Positions 1 through 7,751 of a stretch of DNA of 19,317 nucleotides are shown here, piece after piece. The position numbers and the translations under genes are program-made. Source of the stretch: JAMDCX01 sp049977145 (lineage in GTDB: Bacteria > Planctomycetota > Phycisphaerae > WQYP01). Below the pieces are notes generated by a model, which was not told the DNA's origin, made no database searches, and saw only the letters and a list, made by a program, of their open reading frames with translations. The stretch covers positions 1-19,317 of the forward strand of contig JBMFGW010000076.1 of assembly GCA_049977145.1 (NCBI GenBank), written 5' to 3'. Position 1 is the stretch's first letter. Every line of letters begins with the position of its first letter.

Positions 1-44
1 TGGTCGATTTTAGCCGGGCCTTTTCGGACGCTTTGGCGTGCTTC
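1..44 (+). repeat. 44-bp direct repeat, copy 1
   Basis: This stretch matches 289-332 at 37 of 44 positions, and the first 14 bases (TGGTCGATTTTAGC) are identical. It starts at the edge of the window, so the similarity may extend further upstream. A third copy of the word TCGATTTT lies near 271. It could be a duplicated regulatory site, the remains of a duplicated gene end, or an integration footprint; nothing here decides which. Confidence 0.6.
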
Positions 45-198
45 AAGACTTCGGCTGCTGGTGGATACCCGGTGTCCACTTCCGGTTTTCATTACCATCC
101 CCGGTACTGCGCCCAGCGCGGGATGCTGGACTATTAAATTCTCTAACCACCGCCGCATTTCAACCTTCTTTTCTCGCTTCCAAAATTCTAAACAACTG

Positions 199-225
199 TG
201 CGGTTGAACACTGTTGCGGTTGAAC
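199..225 (+). repeat. Two direct copies of TGCGGTTGAAC
   Basis: The 11-mer TGCGGTTGAAC occurs at 199-209 and again at 215-225, a 16-bp phase. AraC-type regulators often bind direct repeats, so this is a possible binding site for the XylR-like protein encoded downstream. The phase is shorter than the roughly two helical turns typical of AraC half-sites, and the site lies about 340 bp from the gene, so the functional reading is weak. Confidence 0.35.
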
Positions 226-288
226 CAACTGCACGTAACAAGCATAGCAGGTTACAATGCGTTTGTGTTGTCGATTTTGGTAAATCAG

Positions 289-332
289 TGGTCGATTTTA
301 GCAGAGCCTTCTCGGACGGTTCGGCGGGGTTC
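289..332 (+). repeat. 44-bp direct repeat, copy 2
   Basis: This is the second copy of the element at 1-44, with 7 mismatches and a spacing of 288 bp. It lies about 235 bp upstream of the xylR-like start codon. The function is unknown. Confidence 0.6.
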
Positions 333-367
333 TGGGGCTGCGAATTACGCGGATAGGAAGACCATGA

Positions 368-392
368 GGCACCGCAATGATAATTCGGTGCC
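368..392. promoter_or_regulatory. Perfect inverted repeat, operator candidate
   Basis: GGCACCG (368-374) and CGGTGCC (386-392) form a perfect 7+7 inverted repeat around an 11-bp AT-rich centre. The centre-to-centre spacing is 18 bp, nearly two helical turns, which suits a dimeric DNA-binding protein. It lies about 175 bp upstream of the regulator gene. No T-tract follows on either strand, so an operator is likelier than a terminator. The binding protein is unknown. Confidence 0.35.
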
Positions 393-538
393 ATTATTGT
401 ATCGGACACATTGCGTGCGACGTTCCGGTTTTATTCCAACTTTTATTCAGGAGAAGGGATTTTCTTTTTTGGGGGATGGTAATATACTTTTCTTCCACGG
501 TTAAGCTTCTTTCGAGCTTGGCCGACGAAAGTCCGTGA

Positions 539-556
539 ACGGGTTACCCGTGGAGG
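539..556 (+). promoter_or_regulatory. Hairpin abutting the Shine-Dalgarno of the xylR-like gene
   Basis: ACGGG (539-543) and CCCGT (547-551) form a tight stem with a TTA loop, directly followed by GGAGG (552-556). That ribosome-binding site is 9 nt before the TTG at 566 and is what decides the start. A stem ending exactly at the Shine-Dalgarno may set translation efficiency. Confidence 0.45.
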
Positions 557-565
557 TTCAGCGGC

Positions 566-1738
566 TTGGAGAATGTAGTGGTAACTGCAGTCGCCGCCCC
601 GGCGGTACGCGAACCGCGGCGGCGGGTATTGGTATCGCTTAGTTGGTTTTCCATGGCCATACAACGCGGTATTGGGCGTTATGCGGAGCGGGCACACTGG
701 GATTTGGATTTAAGCAGCGTGCATGATTCGTTAGTGCCGTTGAGGTGGGACGGCGACGGTATCCTTTGCACCAGTGGAAACGAACCGACTTTGGACAAGC
801 GGATCGTCAGTTATCATAAACCCATTGTTAATATCGGGAATGACGCTACATTTCCGGCACCACGGGTGATGGCGGACGTGAAACAAGTCGTGCATCTGGC
901 GCTGGAACATTTCATCGAGCGTGGTTTCGAGCACTTGGCCTATTATGTCTGTGTGGGCAATCGGGCGGAAACCGAGAAATTGCGAGTATTTCAGAATGCG
1001 GTTGCCGAGATCGGGAAAACCCTGCATGTCATTGACTGCTCCGGCAATCCTTATAACCGCCGCATACAACAACTGGGCCAGCGGCTTAGTGAGCTGCCCA
1101 AGCCGCTGGCGATCAACGCCCAAGTGGATGAATTCGCCATTGAAGTCATTCAGGCGGCCCTGGAAGCGGGTTTGCGGGTCCCGCAGGATGTGGCGGTATT
1201 GGGTTGTGATGATGATCCGTTGATATGCGCATCGGCTCCGGTACCGCTGTCAAGCGTTGACAACAACTTGGAGGGCATCGGCTACACGGCGGCGGAATTG
1301 CTGGACCGGATGATGCGTGGTGAAAAAATCTCCACCAAACTGGTATTGGTGCCACCGCGCGGCGTTATCACGCGGCAGTCTACGGACATACTGGCCATTC
1401 CGGATGCGGATGTCGCCGCCGCGATAAAAATTATTCACACCCGCTATCTCCAGAGTCTCCAGGCCCAGAGCATCGCCCGGGAATTACACGTTTCTTATAC
1501 CAAGCTGCACCGATCGTTCGTGCATTATGTAGGCCATAGTATGGCCAAGGAAATCGCCCGGCGGCGGGTGGAGCATGCCGCCCGAATGTTGCTAACCAGC
1601 AAGAAGAAAATGCTAAGTATAGCGTGGGATTCCGGCTTTCCAGACTTGAGCCAGATGGTGAAGGTGTTTCGGCGCGTAAAAGGGACCACTCCGGGGGCCT
1701 TTCGCCGGGCAATGAGCCGGACGGAAAGTCAGCGGTAA
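566..1738 (+). CDS. XylR-family transcriptional regulator (LacI-like sensor + AraC HTH)
   Basis: This is a 390-residue cytoplasmic sugar-responsive regulator. Residues about 18-275 resemble the periplasmic-binding-protein-like sensor of XylR/LacI proteins. They include GCDDDPLICASAPVPLSSVD followed by NNLEGIGYTAAELLDRMM, the usual XylR pattern after VPQDVAVL. There is no N-terminal LacI helix-turn-helix. Residues about 280-385 form an AraC-type double helix-turn-helix: the first around AQSIARELHVSYTKLHRSF, the second around LSIAWDSGFPDLSQMVKVFRRV, ending in TPGAFRR. Length fits the family. The TTG start is supported by GGAGG 9 nt upstream; a GTG lies three codons further in. XylR relatives sense a monosaccharide and activate catabolic genes. 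The ligand cannot be read from the sequence. Rhamnose, or another sugar released by the downstream hydrolases, is only a guess. It stands alone, with a repeat-rich gap after it. Confidence 0.9.
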   Translation: MENVVVTAVAAPAVREPRRRVLVSLSWFSMAIQRGIGRYAERAHWDLDLSSVHDSLVPLRWDGDGILCTSGNEPTLDKRIVSYHKPIVNIGNDATFPAPRVMADVKQVVHLALEHFIERGFEHLAYYVCVGNRAETEKLRVFQNAVAEIGKTLHVIDCSGNPYNRRIQQLGQRLSELPKPLAINAQVDEFAIEVIQAALEAGLRVPQDVAVLGCDDDPLICASAPVPLSSVDNNLEGIGYTAAELLDRMMRGEKISTKLVLVPPRGVITRQSTDILAIPDADVAAAIKIIHTRYLQSLQAQSIARELHVSYTKLHRSFVHYVGHSMAKEIARRRVEHAARMLLTSKKKMLSIAWDSGFPDLSQMVKVFRRVKGTTPGAFRRAMSRTESQR

Positions 1739-1911
1739 GATCGCACGTAGCACTCTATTCCAGCCATAATTACAGGTTCATTGGCCTCCAATGGGTCCGA
1801 TGCAGGGTGTCGGCGGCGGATTCTGCCAAATATCCGAAATTCAAATCCTTGGTGAATTGGCTACGTTATGCTTCCCCATCAAATCCTCTTTGTGAATTCC
1901 CGTCGTGCCTT

Positions 1912-2036
1912 TGGTCAGTAGCATCAGTAATTATCAGTATTGGTCAGTATTATCAGTATTGATCAGTATTATCAGTATTATCAGTATTGGTCAGTAATTG
2001 CAGTATTGATCATTGATCATTTGATCGTTGGTCGTT
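1912..2036 (+). repeat. Degenerate tandem array of TCAGTATT units, then TGRTCNN heptads
   Basis: The first part reads as imperfect tandem 8-10-bp units of the form (A/G)TCAGTATT, about nine copies. The second part is heptads: TGATCAT (2007), TGATCAT (2014), TGATCGT (2022) and TGGTCGT (2029). Units vary by single bases and by spacing, so this is a degenerate array rather than a simple microsatellite or CRISPR. Confidence 0.8.
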
Positions 2037-2131
2037 GGCGCTCCCTGCGCCACAATCCATCCAATTCCTCGCAGCGTGCAAAGATGTTTTAGTAGCGTGT
2101 TTCGGCACAGCTTTCCAAAAAATACGTGGCC

Positions 2132-2203
2132 TTGATCAGTAGTACCAGTATTACCAGTATTATCAGTATTGGTCAGTGATCAGTGGTCATTGATCATTGA
2201 TCG
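2132..2203 (+). repeat. Second TCAGTATT / TGRTCNN array, same orientation
   Basis: It has the same two-part build as the array at 1912-2036: CCAGTATT/TCAGTATT units, then heptads TGATCAG (2177), TGGTCAT (2184), TGATCAT (2191) and TGATCGC (2198). Bases 2173-2199 (27 bp) are an exact copy of 2492-2518. Confidence 0.8.
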
Positions 2204-2415
2204 CCTCTTTGTGGTGAATATCGTCGTGGTCGTCGTAATGTCGCGTCTTTGCGTTCTTACGCTGCTTTGCGGTTATCCCAAAACTCTGTGGCCTCTGAGT
2301 CCTCTGTGGCTAATCGTCTTTCACCATCGCCATTAACTGCTAACTCCTCGCTCCTGCGTCCTCGTTCCGCGCTTATCTCCCCCGTCCGCGCCTATAGCGT
2401 TGTACGACATCATTG

Positions 2416-2457
2416 GATTCCAGGTTCTGGATTCTGAATTCCGGATTCTGGGTTCTA
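2416..2457 (+). repeat. Six degenerate GATTCTG heptads
   Basis: Exactly 42 bp can be parsed as six 7-bp units: GATTCCA, GGTTCTG, GATTCTG, AATTCCG, GATTCTG, GGTTCTA. Related words recur near 2736 (AGATTCTGAATGCTGG) and 2924 (TTCTGGATTCCGGGTCC). Confidence 0.75.
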
Positions 2458-2486
2458 AAGCGATGCCGCACGGCGCCTGCCCACCT

Positions 2487-2519
2487 ATTGATCAGTGATC
2501 AGTGGTCATTGATCATTGG
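2487..2519 (+). repeat. TGRTCNN heptad array
   Basis: Four uninterrupted heptads: TGATCAG (2489), TGATCAG (2496), TGGTCAT (2503), TGATCAT (2510). It includes the 27-bp exact match to 2173-2199. Confidence 0.8.
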
Positions 2520-2662
2520 TGGCTTGCCGCCGTTTGAAAAGTAAATAACATGCCGCCACAGTGATCGCGGAAAAGAATCCTGAACAGGAGCCGGGGAAGC
2601 ATTGCAGCCACCACCGCAGCACCAATCCCGTCGCTCATTAAAGCGAAGGGCCCAATATTGCC

Positions 2663-2710
2663 CAGTACTGCAATTACTGATCAATACTGATAATACTGAT
2701 CAATACTGCA
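2663..2710 (-). repeat. AATACTGA array, inverted relative to the first two arrays
   Basis: The units AATACTGA and CTGATCAATACTG are reverse complements of the TCAGTATT units at 1912-2203. The 13-mer CTGATCAATACTG occurs twice here and once more near 3025. Opposite orientation means single-stranded DNA or RNA from this region could pair with the earlier arrays. Confidence 0.75.
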
Positions 2711-2776
2711 AAAGGACTTCTAACTCCTAAATCCTAGATTCTGAATGCTGGCGGCCACAGCCCCCCCCCACGAAAA

Positions 2777-2803
2777 CATCTTGAGCATCTTGAGCATCTT
2801 GAA
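2777..2803 (+). repeat. Three CATCTTGAG nonamers
   Basis: CATCTTGAG occurs at 2777 and 2786, with CATCTTGAA at 2795. Looser relatives continue to about 2895 (CAACTTGAGCACCTTG, CAATCTTGGCATCC). There is no sign that it is translated. Confidence 0.75.
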
Positions 2804-2945
2804 GAAAGACCGCTAAAATCAACGCTCCCATCAACTTGCTCAACTTGAGCACCTTGCCCCGCGAACTTGGCAATCTTGGCATCCTTCAAATTCGCAAAGC
2901 AAACCTTTCTGCCTTCTGGATTCCGGGTCCTTCCCCCATCGTCAT

Positions 2946-2976
2946 TGATCCGTGATCCGTGATCCGTGATCCGTGA
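2946..2976 (+). repeat. Perfect TGATCCG heptad, four copies
   Basis: Four exact tandem TGATCCG units (2946-2973) are followed by TGA. The period and the TGATC core are the same as in the TGRTCNN heptads of the other arrays, but here the units are identical, as if recently expanded. Confidence 0.85.
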
Positions 2977-3015
2977 AAAGGACTCCTAACTTCTAACTCC
3001 AAGCCTCAGCTGCAT

Positions 3016-3070
3016 TCAGTCCCTACTGATCAATACTGAATCTACTGCCCAATACTGATAAATACTGTAA
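3016..3070 (-). repeat. Second AATACTGA array, inverted orientation
   Basis: Imperfect units such as CTGATCAATACTG, CTACTGCCC and AATACTGATA are in the same orientation as 2663-2710 and opposite to 1912-2203. This array ends the repeat-rich stretch. Confidence 0.7.
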
Positions 3071-3317
3071 TTGAAACCTTAACCTCCCCATTATCGAATC
3101 GCCACTGCGTTGCAGAAACGGTCACAGGCCCAAAAGAAATTGGCTACAGATGGGGACTATTACTCGAACCGGGACACAGGATATACTATAGGCGGTAAAT
3201 TTTGTCACCCCGAACGGACTTGCGGGCCTTGACCAAGGGGTAATTGACAAAACTGTGCGCCACGCCAGCCATGGACTGGCTGTGGGGCCGGTGGGTTATA
3301 ATACTAAGGGAAATACC

Positions 3318-6300
3318 ATGGCTGACGACACATCTCCACTGAACTCCGGCCATACTGGTGCGGGAGAAAATTCGCCAACATCCAAGTCGGCGGCGCGAAA
3401 GCGACGACGCTGGCCAATTGTCTTGGGAATACTGGTGTTGCTGGTGCTGCTGTTGATTCTGGCAATACCAAGCCTGTTGTGTACCGGCCCGGGTGTACGA
3501 TTGATTGAATCACAAATTAACTCCCGGATCAGTGGCAACGTGCGGATCGGGCGTATGTCGCTGGGCTGGTTTACGCCGACGGAACTTAACGACATAACGC
3601 TCAAAGATCCCAGTGGCGACGTGGTGGTGGGTGATGTCAGCGTGGTTACGCACCGCAGTATTGTGAATCTCCTATCCAATTGGCATGATTTGGGCAAAAT
3701 TACGATTGCCGTTAAAACACTGAACCTTAGCCGGGATAGCAACAATCAGCTTAACATTCTGCAGGCCTTGGCCAGTCCGCATCCAGCGGCGACGCAGCCG
3801 GCCACGACCCAAGCGGCGGCGGCCCCCGCGAACCGCGTCTCCGGCGCCAGTTCCACCTTGCCGGGAATCAACACCACACTGACGCTGACGTTGGCGGATA
3901 CATCCTTTACGGCTCCGGAGCTGCAGCCCTTTCATGCCGCCAACACGCGGTTGGTTCTGGGGGTGGATACACTGGAAAATAAGCCCATTCATATACAATT
4001 TGACACGGCAGCGGGCTTGGGGACACACGCGTTAAGTAAAATTCACGCAGTGGCATCCATTCAGGCTATCGCCGATGGCAAGATTTTACCGACGGACCAG
4101 ATGACGGGACGGGTAACCGCGGGAATAACGAAATTGGATTTGGCGGCCCTGGCACCGATATTAAGCACGGCGGGCGTAAAACTTTCACCCAGCGGTATGC
4201 TCACGCTGGCTTTGGCGGCGAAAATTCCATCTTCTGGAACGGGTTCCGTGGTAGGCAATATAGTGGTGGACAACGCGGCCCTGACCGGGGCCCTGTTGAA
4301 GGGAGATTCGCCGCAACTTGGAACCGTGCGTGTACCAATCAATGCGTCCTGGCAAGAGGACCACTATCAGATTAATTCACTGGGAATACATACCGCACTA
4401 GGCGGAGCATCGCTTACCGGACAAGGGTCTATAGCCACCGTACTGGCGGTGCTGCATCATCAGAGAGTTTCCAACAAGACGGCGAAATTCAATATCACGG
4501 CGGCGGCTTCCTTGGCACACACACTGGCCGCTTTACCGCATGTCATCACACTGCCTGCCGGGATCACATTTTCCGGCGGCCAAACCAGCCTGACCGCCGC
4601 AATTACTCTGGGCGCCGCCATGCCGCCGTCGGGCCACGCCGACGCCCCCACACTGCCGCCCGTGACCAGTGCCTTGAAATTTGACGTTCATCCGTTGTAT
4701 TGGACTTTGCCCAACGGTGGGCCGAAGGTTTCCGCAGGGGCAACTGGAACCGTGGCGTTTAACACGCTGGGCCAGCCGGTACTGGCCAACATTCATTTGC
4801 ATGTTGCGCAGGGTACGACCAAGCCTGCGGATTTTTCATTGGTGGCGGATTTAACGCCTATAAAAAATGGCAGCCTGTTGCCGCTGAATCAACTTACCGG
4901 AAATCTCAAACTGCTGGTGGCAAATCTTGATCTCTCGGCCATTGATCAAATTTTACCGCGCACCAGCCGATCGCTGGTGTTCCATGGGGTAGTCAACGGC
5001 CAGATTACGGTACACGCGCCGGAAGCGGGCCGCGGGGAGATTTCCGGGCCGCTGACGATCACCGATTGCGCCTTGGGCGGCACACTGTTGAAATCCGATC
5101 ATCCACAAATTGGCGTCGTCACCCTGCCATTAAGCGTTTCCTGGCAAGGTTCGCGCTTTGTGGTGGCGGCAGCGGGAATCCAATCGGACAATGTCCGAAT
5201 GCTGGTTTCCGGCGCAGTGACGCTGGGCGAACTTAAAGCCATCCAGAACCACCAGGCGGATTGGGGCGCTTCCGTTTTTCACGTCCGCACTTATTGCAAC
5301 CTCGGATGGTTTGCCTCCAGCTTCCGCCACACCTTGGCACTGCACAAGCTGGGGCTGCGGTTACGGCACGGCGTGCTGAATCTACAAGCGGATTTAACCA
5401 GCGATGGGCAACAATCAACTGGCGGTGAAACGCTTACCTTAACGGATTTACGCGGCACCTGGGAAAAGACTCCGTTTGTGATCAATCCGGTGTTGTTAGG
5501 TTCAAACTTTCACCGGCACGGTGCGCAGTGGAATCTGGTGCGGGGAATCGTGGAACAGGCTGCCAGCGCGGAGGGCAAACCGCAAAGTACTCCCCAGTTG
5601 CATATTTTGGTTACCGGGCTGAAACAAGGTTCTTATGCACTAAGTCTGCAAGCGGTTTTGGCTAATCTGGTGCAGGAGGCCGCGCCGTTCGTGCCCTTTA
5701 ATGGCCGCACGATTGGCGGTACGCTGAATATAACCGGTACCGCGGCGGACATCTTCGGAACGAAAATTCCGTATCAACTCAACGTGGCGCTGCGCGAGTT
5801 GGCGGTGGGTTTGGGCCAGGGTCAACCCACGATCACTGAACCATCCGTGGCCATCCATTCCGCTGGAACCTTGCTGGTTCCGCACGGCGCCTTGGCCGGA
5901 GCCGAAAGTACTTTCGGCATTCAAACCGCAGACATCAATATTCCCAGCGGCACCTTGCAACTTACCAAAACCGCCGCGGGCTGGGTAGTGCCGGCGGTGC
6001 AGGCCCATATTTCCGACGTTGATCTGCCCGGAGTAATGAAAATCGCGAAAATGTTTTCACCGGCGCTGGCGAATGCGGACATTGGCGGAAGGATTCGGCA
6101 GTCGGTGATTGCGGCCAGCTATAAGCCCGGCGCTGTGAATATAACGCAACTGCATCTGGTGCTGGATAATGTGAGTTTCCGCAATACCGCGCCGCAAGCG
6201 TCGACCGCGGAATTCGTTGAACCGAACCTGACGGTTGATTTGGCGGGTCAGGCGGCCATGGGCAAGGCGACCATCGTGAACATCTCCACACTGGCGATTA

Positions 6301-7727
6301 GTACCTCTGATGGAGCCATGACGCTAAGCCTTCCCAAGCCCATGGCGATTCAGACCGGCACACCGATGGCGGCAACGATCCCGGCGTTTACCATGACCGC
6401 CAAGCTGGTGAAATTTGTTCCGCTGTTGGAGGCCCTGGGAAAATTCCAAGCGGGTGCAAAATTGCAAGGGGCTTTGGTGCTCCATGGTGCATTGCAAAGT
6501 AAGGCTGACATCATCACCGCAAACTTTGATGGCGGTGTAAAGAGTTACCAACTGATGATTCCGGGCAGTTCCGCCAACTTACCGCCGGATAATATCACCC
6601 TGGCCGTTTCCGGATCCGTAAACCCATCCGCCGCAACTTTTACATGTCTTGATAACTGCATGATTGGGGAACACGCGGTAACGGGCGCCGGCGGCGATAT
6701 GCTGCAACTTAATAAAGGTAGCGTCCTGGCGTGGTCGTATCAAAGTCCGGAGAATATTGACGGCGCGCTGCACTATAACCTGGCTCGAATTCAGGCGTTG
6801 CTGGGGCCGCTGTTGCCCGCCGGTTTGACCATGACCGGCCAGCACACCATGAAACTTCAAATCACCGGGCCGTTGACCGCGGATAAAGGTTTGCGGGAGT
6901 TTCGCAAGCTGGATATTGCCCCGACCGCGCTGGGCTTTGACAAAATCGCCATCGACGGCCTGACGCTGGGGCCGGGAGAAATATCGTTCGCGGAATCCGG
7001 CGGTATCCTGCGGCTGATTCCCAGCGCCATTCCCGCCAATAAGGGCACGTTGAACACCGGCGGCCACATTGATTTCAATTTGCCCACGCCGGAGTTTATT
7101 GTCTCCCGACCTCTGACGCTGGTGAACAATGTGCAGATGAACGGTTCCATGGGCGGCACCTTGCTGAATTTTTTACCGCTGACCTGGGGCGCTGGCACCC
7201 AATCCGCGGGACTCGTGCAACTATCAGGGATGCTGAATCTGCAATTGCAAAACGCCAATCTACCGCTGGAATTCACCCAGCTTAAGAAAACCGGAACGCT
7301 GACCGGTACCGTCAGCGCTACGCACATAACTTCCGATTCTCCGCTCTTTGCGTTGATTACCAGAAGCATGGGCCCCTTCGCCAGTACCAATGGCGGCAGC
7401 TTGGCGTTGAAGGACAGCGGCATAAGGCCGACAACATTCAACTTGCGTAATGGAAAAATCTATTACCAGAATCTTAAAATGCTGCTGGCGAGCTTTGGCA
7501 TGGCTTTTTCCGGCTGGGTGGGGCTCGATCAGACTCTGCATCAGGATGTCAATATCAGCGGCGCCGGCGTTACCGTGCCGATTCCGTTAAGCATCGACGG
7601 CACAACCAGCAAGCCCAAGTTGCATCTAAGCGCCAAACCGCTGAAAAATCTGGGCAGCGATCTGGGCAACACCATTAAAAACGCCCCTACCATCATCAAT
7701 AATCTTAAAGGCCTTTTTGGGCACTGA
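3318..7727 (+). CDS. Giant AsmA/TamB-like membrane-anchored protein
   Basis: This 1469-residue protein has a basic N-terminus (KRRRW), one membrane segment at about 33-52, and then a very long beta-rich, Ala/Gly/Thr/Leu-rich region. That design is typical of AsmA-like/TamB-like proteins, which are anchored in the inner membrane and extend into the periplasm as repeated beta grooves; family members are linked to lipid transport and outer-membrane assembly. A Pro/Ala/Thr-rich linker lies at about 153-179. Two segments, about 245-405 and 509-669, are clearly related: both contain ILP..QMTG/LLPLNQLTG, then LLK.D.PQ(L/I)G and (V/L)P(I/L).(A/V)SWQ, offset by exactly 264 residues. The C-terminus (KIYYQNLKMLLASFGMAFSG, then PIPLSIDGTTSKPKL) resembles AsmA C-terminal regions. 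The ATG at 3318 has AAGGG 7 nt upstream and is preferred to an in-frame GTG at 3255 with no such site. It converges with the hydrolase operon and its precise role is unknown. Confidence 0.75.
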   Translation: MADDTSPLNSGHTGAGENSPTSKSAARKRRRWPIVLGILVLLVLLLILAIPSLLCTGPGVRLIESQINSRISGNVRIGRMSLGWFTPTELNDITLKDPSGDVVVGDVSVVTHRSIVNLLSNWHDLGKITIAVKTLNLSRDSNNQLNILQALASPHPAATQPATTQAAAAPANRVSGASSTLPGINTTLTLTLADTSFTAPELQPFHAANTRLVLGVDTLENKPIHIQFDTAAGLGTHALSKIHAVASIQAIADGKILPTDQMTGRVTAGITKLDLAALAPILSTAGVKLSPSGMLTLALAAKIPSSGTGSVVGNIVVDNAALTGALLKGDSPQLGTVRVPINASWQEDHYQINSLGIHTALGGASLTGQGSIATVLAVLHHQRVSNKTAKFNITAAASLAHTLAALPHVITLPAGITFSGGQTSLTAAITLGAAMPPSGHADAPTLPPVTSALKFDVHPLYWTLPNGGPKVSAGATGTVAFNTLGQPVLANIHLHVAQGTTKPADFSLVADLTPIKNGSLLPLNQLTGNLKLLVANLDLSAIDQILPRTSRSLVFHGVVNGQITVHAPEAGRGEISGPLTITDCALGGTLLKSDHPQIGVVTLPLSVSWQGSRFVVAAAGIQSDNVRMLVSGAVTLGELKAIQNHQADWGASVFHVRTYCNLGWFASSFRHTLALHKLGLRLRHGVLNLQADLTSDGQQSTGGETLTLTDLRGTWEKTPFVINPVLLGSNFHRHGAQWNLVRGIVEQAASAEGKPQSTPQLHILVTGLKQGSYALSLQAVLANLVQEAAPFVPFNGRTIGGTLNITGTAADIFGTKIPYQLNVALRELAVGLGQGQPTITEPSVAIHSAGTLLVPHGALAGAESTFGIQTADINIPSGTLQLTKTAAGWVVPAVQAHISDVDLPGVMKIAKMFSPALANADIGGRIRQSVIAASYKPGAVNITQLHLVLDNVSFRNTAPQASTAEFVEPNLTVDLAGQAAMGKATIVNISTLAISTSDGAMTLSLPKPMAIQTGTPMAATIPAFTMTAKLVKFVPLLEALGKFQAGAKLQGALVLHGALQSKADIITANFDGGVKSYQLMIPGSSANLPPDNITLAVSGSVNPSAATFTCLDNCMIGEHAVTGAGGDMLQLNKGSVLAWSYQSPENIDGALHYNLARIQALLGPLLPAGLTMTGQHTMKLQITGPLTADKGLREFRKLDIAPTALGFDKIAIDGLTLGPGEISFAESGGILRLIPSAIPANKGTLNTGGHIDFNLPTPEFIVSRPLTLVNNVQMNGSMGGTLLNFLPLTWGAGTQSAGLVQLSGMLNLQLQNANLPLEFTQLKKTGTLTGTVSATHITSDSPLFALITRSMGPFASTNGGSLALKDSGIRPTTFNLRNGKIYYQNLKMLLASFGMAFSGWVGLDQTLHQDVNISGAGVTVPIPLSIDGTTSKPKLHLSAKPLKNLGSDLGNTIKNAPTIINNLKGLFGH

Positions 7728-7751
7728 GACTGTAAGACCGGCGATGATGAT

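Larger units (their letters stand above)
1..565. other. Gene-free region upstream of the xylR-like gene
   Basis: I see no convincing gene here. The open frames present are short, overlap each other, lack plausible ribosome-binding sites and resemble no family I know. The stretch contains a degenerate 44-bp direct repeat (1-44 and 289-332), two copies of an 11-bp word 16 bp apart, a perfect 7+7 inverted repeat at 368-392 and a small hairpin next to the ribosome-binding site of the downstream gene. It probably holds the promoter and control sites of the regulator, but I could not place a promoter with confidence. A TAATAT at 480-485 has no matching -35 box. Confidence 0.6.
1739..3317. other. 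1.6-kb gene-free region dense in short degenerate repeats
   Basis: No supportable gene lies between the xylR-like stop and the AsmA-like start. A small hairpin follows the regulator (CATTGG 1779-1784, CCAATG 1788-1793), without a T-tract. From 1912 to 3070 the DNA is largely built from short degenerate tandem words, listed separately. Between them are non-tandem words such as TCTTTGCGTTCTTACG and CTCTGTGGCCTCTGAG near 2240-2310, several TAACTCC copies, and a run of nine C at 2761-2769. The last part (about 3070-3317) looks like ordinary leader DNA, with a CAGCCA/TGGCTG hairpin at 3266-3282. Confidence 0.7.

Noticed and set aside
38..504. Two short plus-strand open frames upstream of the regulator
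   Set aside because: They overlap each other and a minus-strand frame, cross the repeats, lack ribosome-binding sites and show no recognisable protein features.
1912..2203. CRISPR array
   Set aside because: The repeats are 7-10 bp, degenerate and contiguous, with no unique spacers of regular length and no cas genes in the window.
2007..2520. Replication origin, because of clustered GATC sites and AT-rich repeats
   Set aside because: No cluster of DnaA boxes and no dnaA/dnaN/gidA neighbours; the GATC density follows from the TGATC repeat unit.
3297..3302. Perfect TATAAT as the -10 box of the AsmA-like gene
   Set aside because: It would start transcription at about the ribosome-binding site, leaving almost no leader, and the best -35 match (TGGACT) is 19 bp away and poor. 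A TTGACA at 3244-3249 has no -10 at 17 bp.
3255..3317. Upstream GTG start adding 21 residues to the AsmA-like protein
   Set aside because: No Shine-Dalgarno precedes it, while the ATG at 3318 has AAGGG at good spacing and yields the expected short basic N-terminus before the membrane segment.
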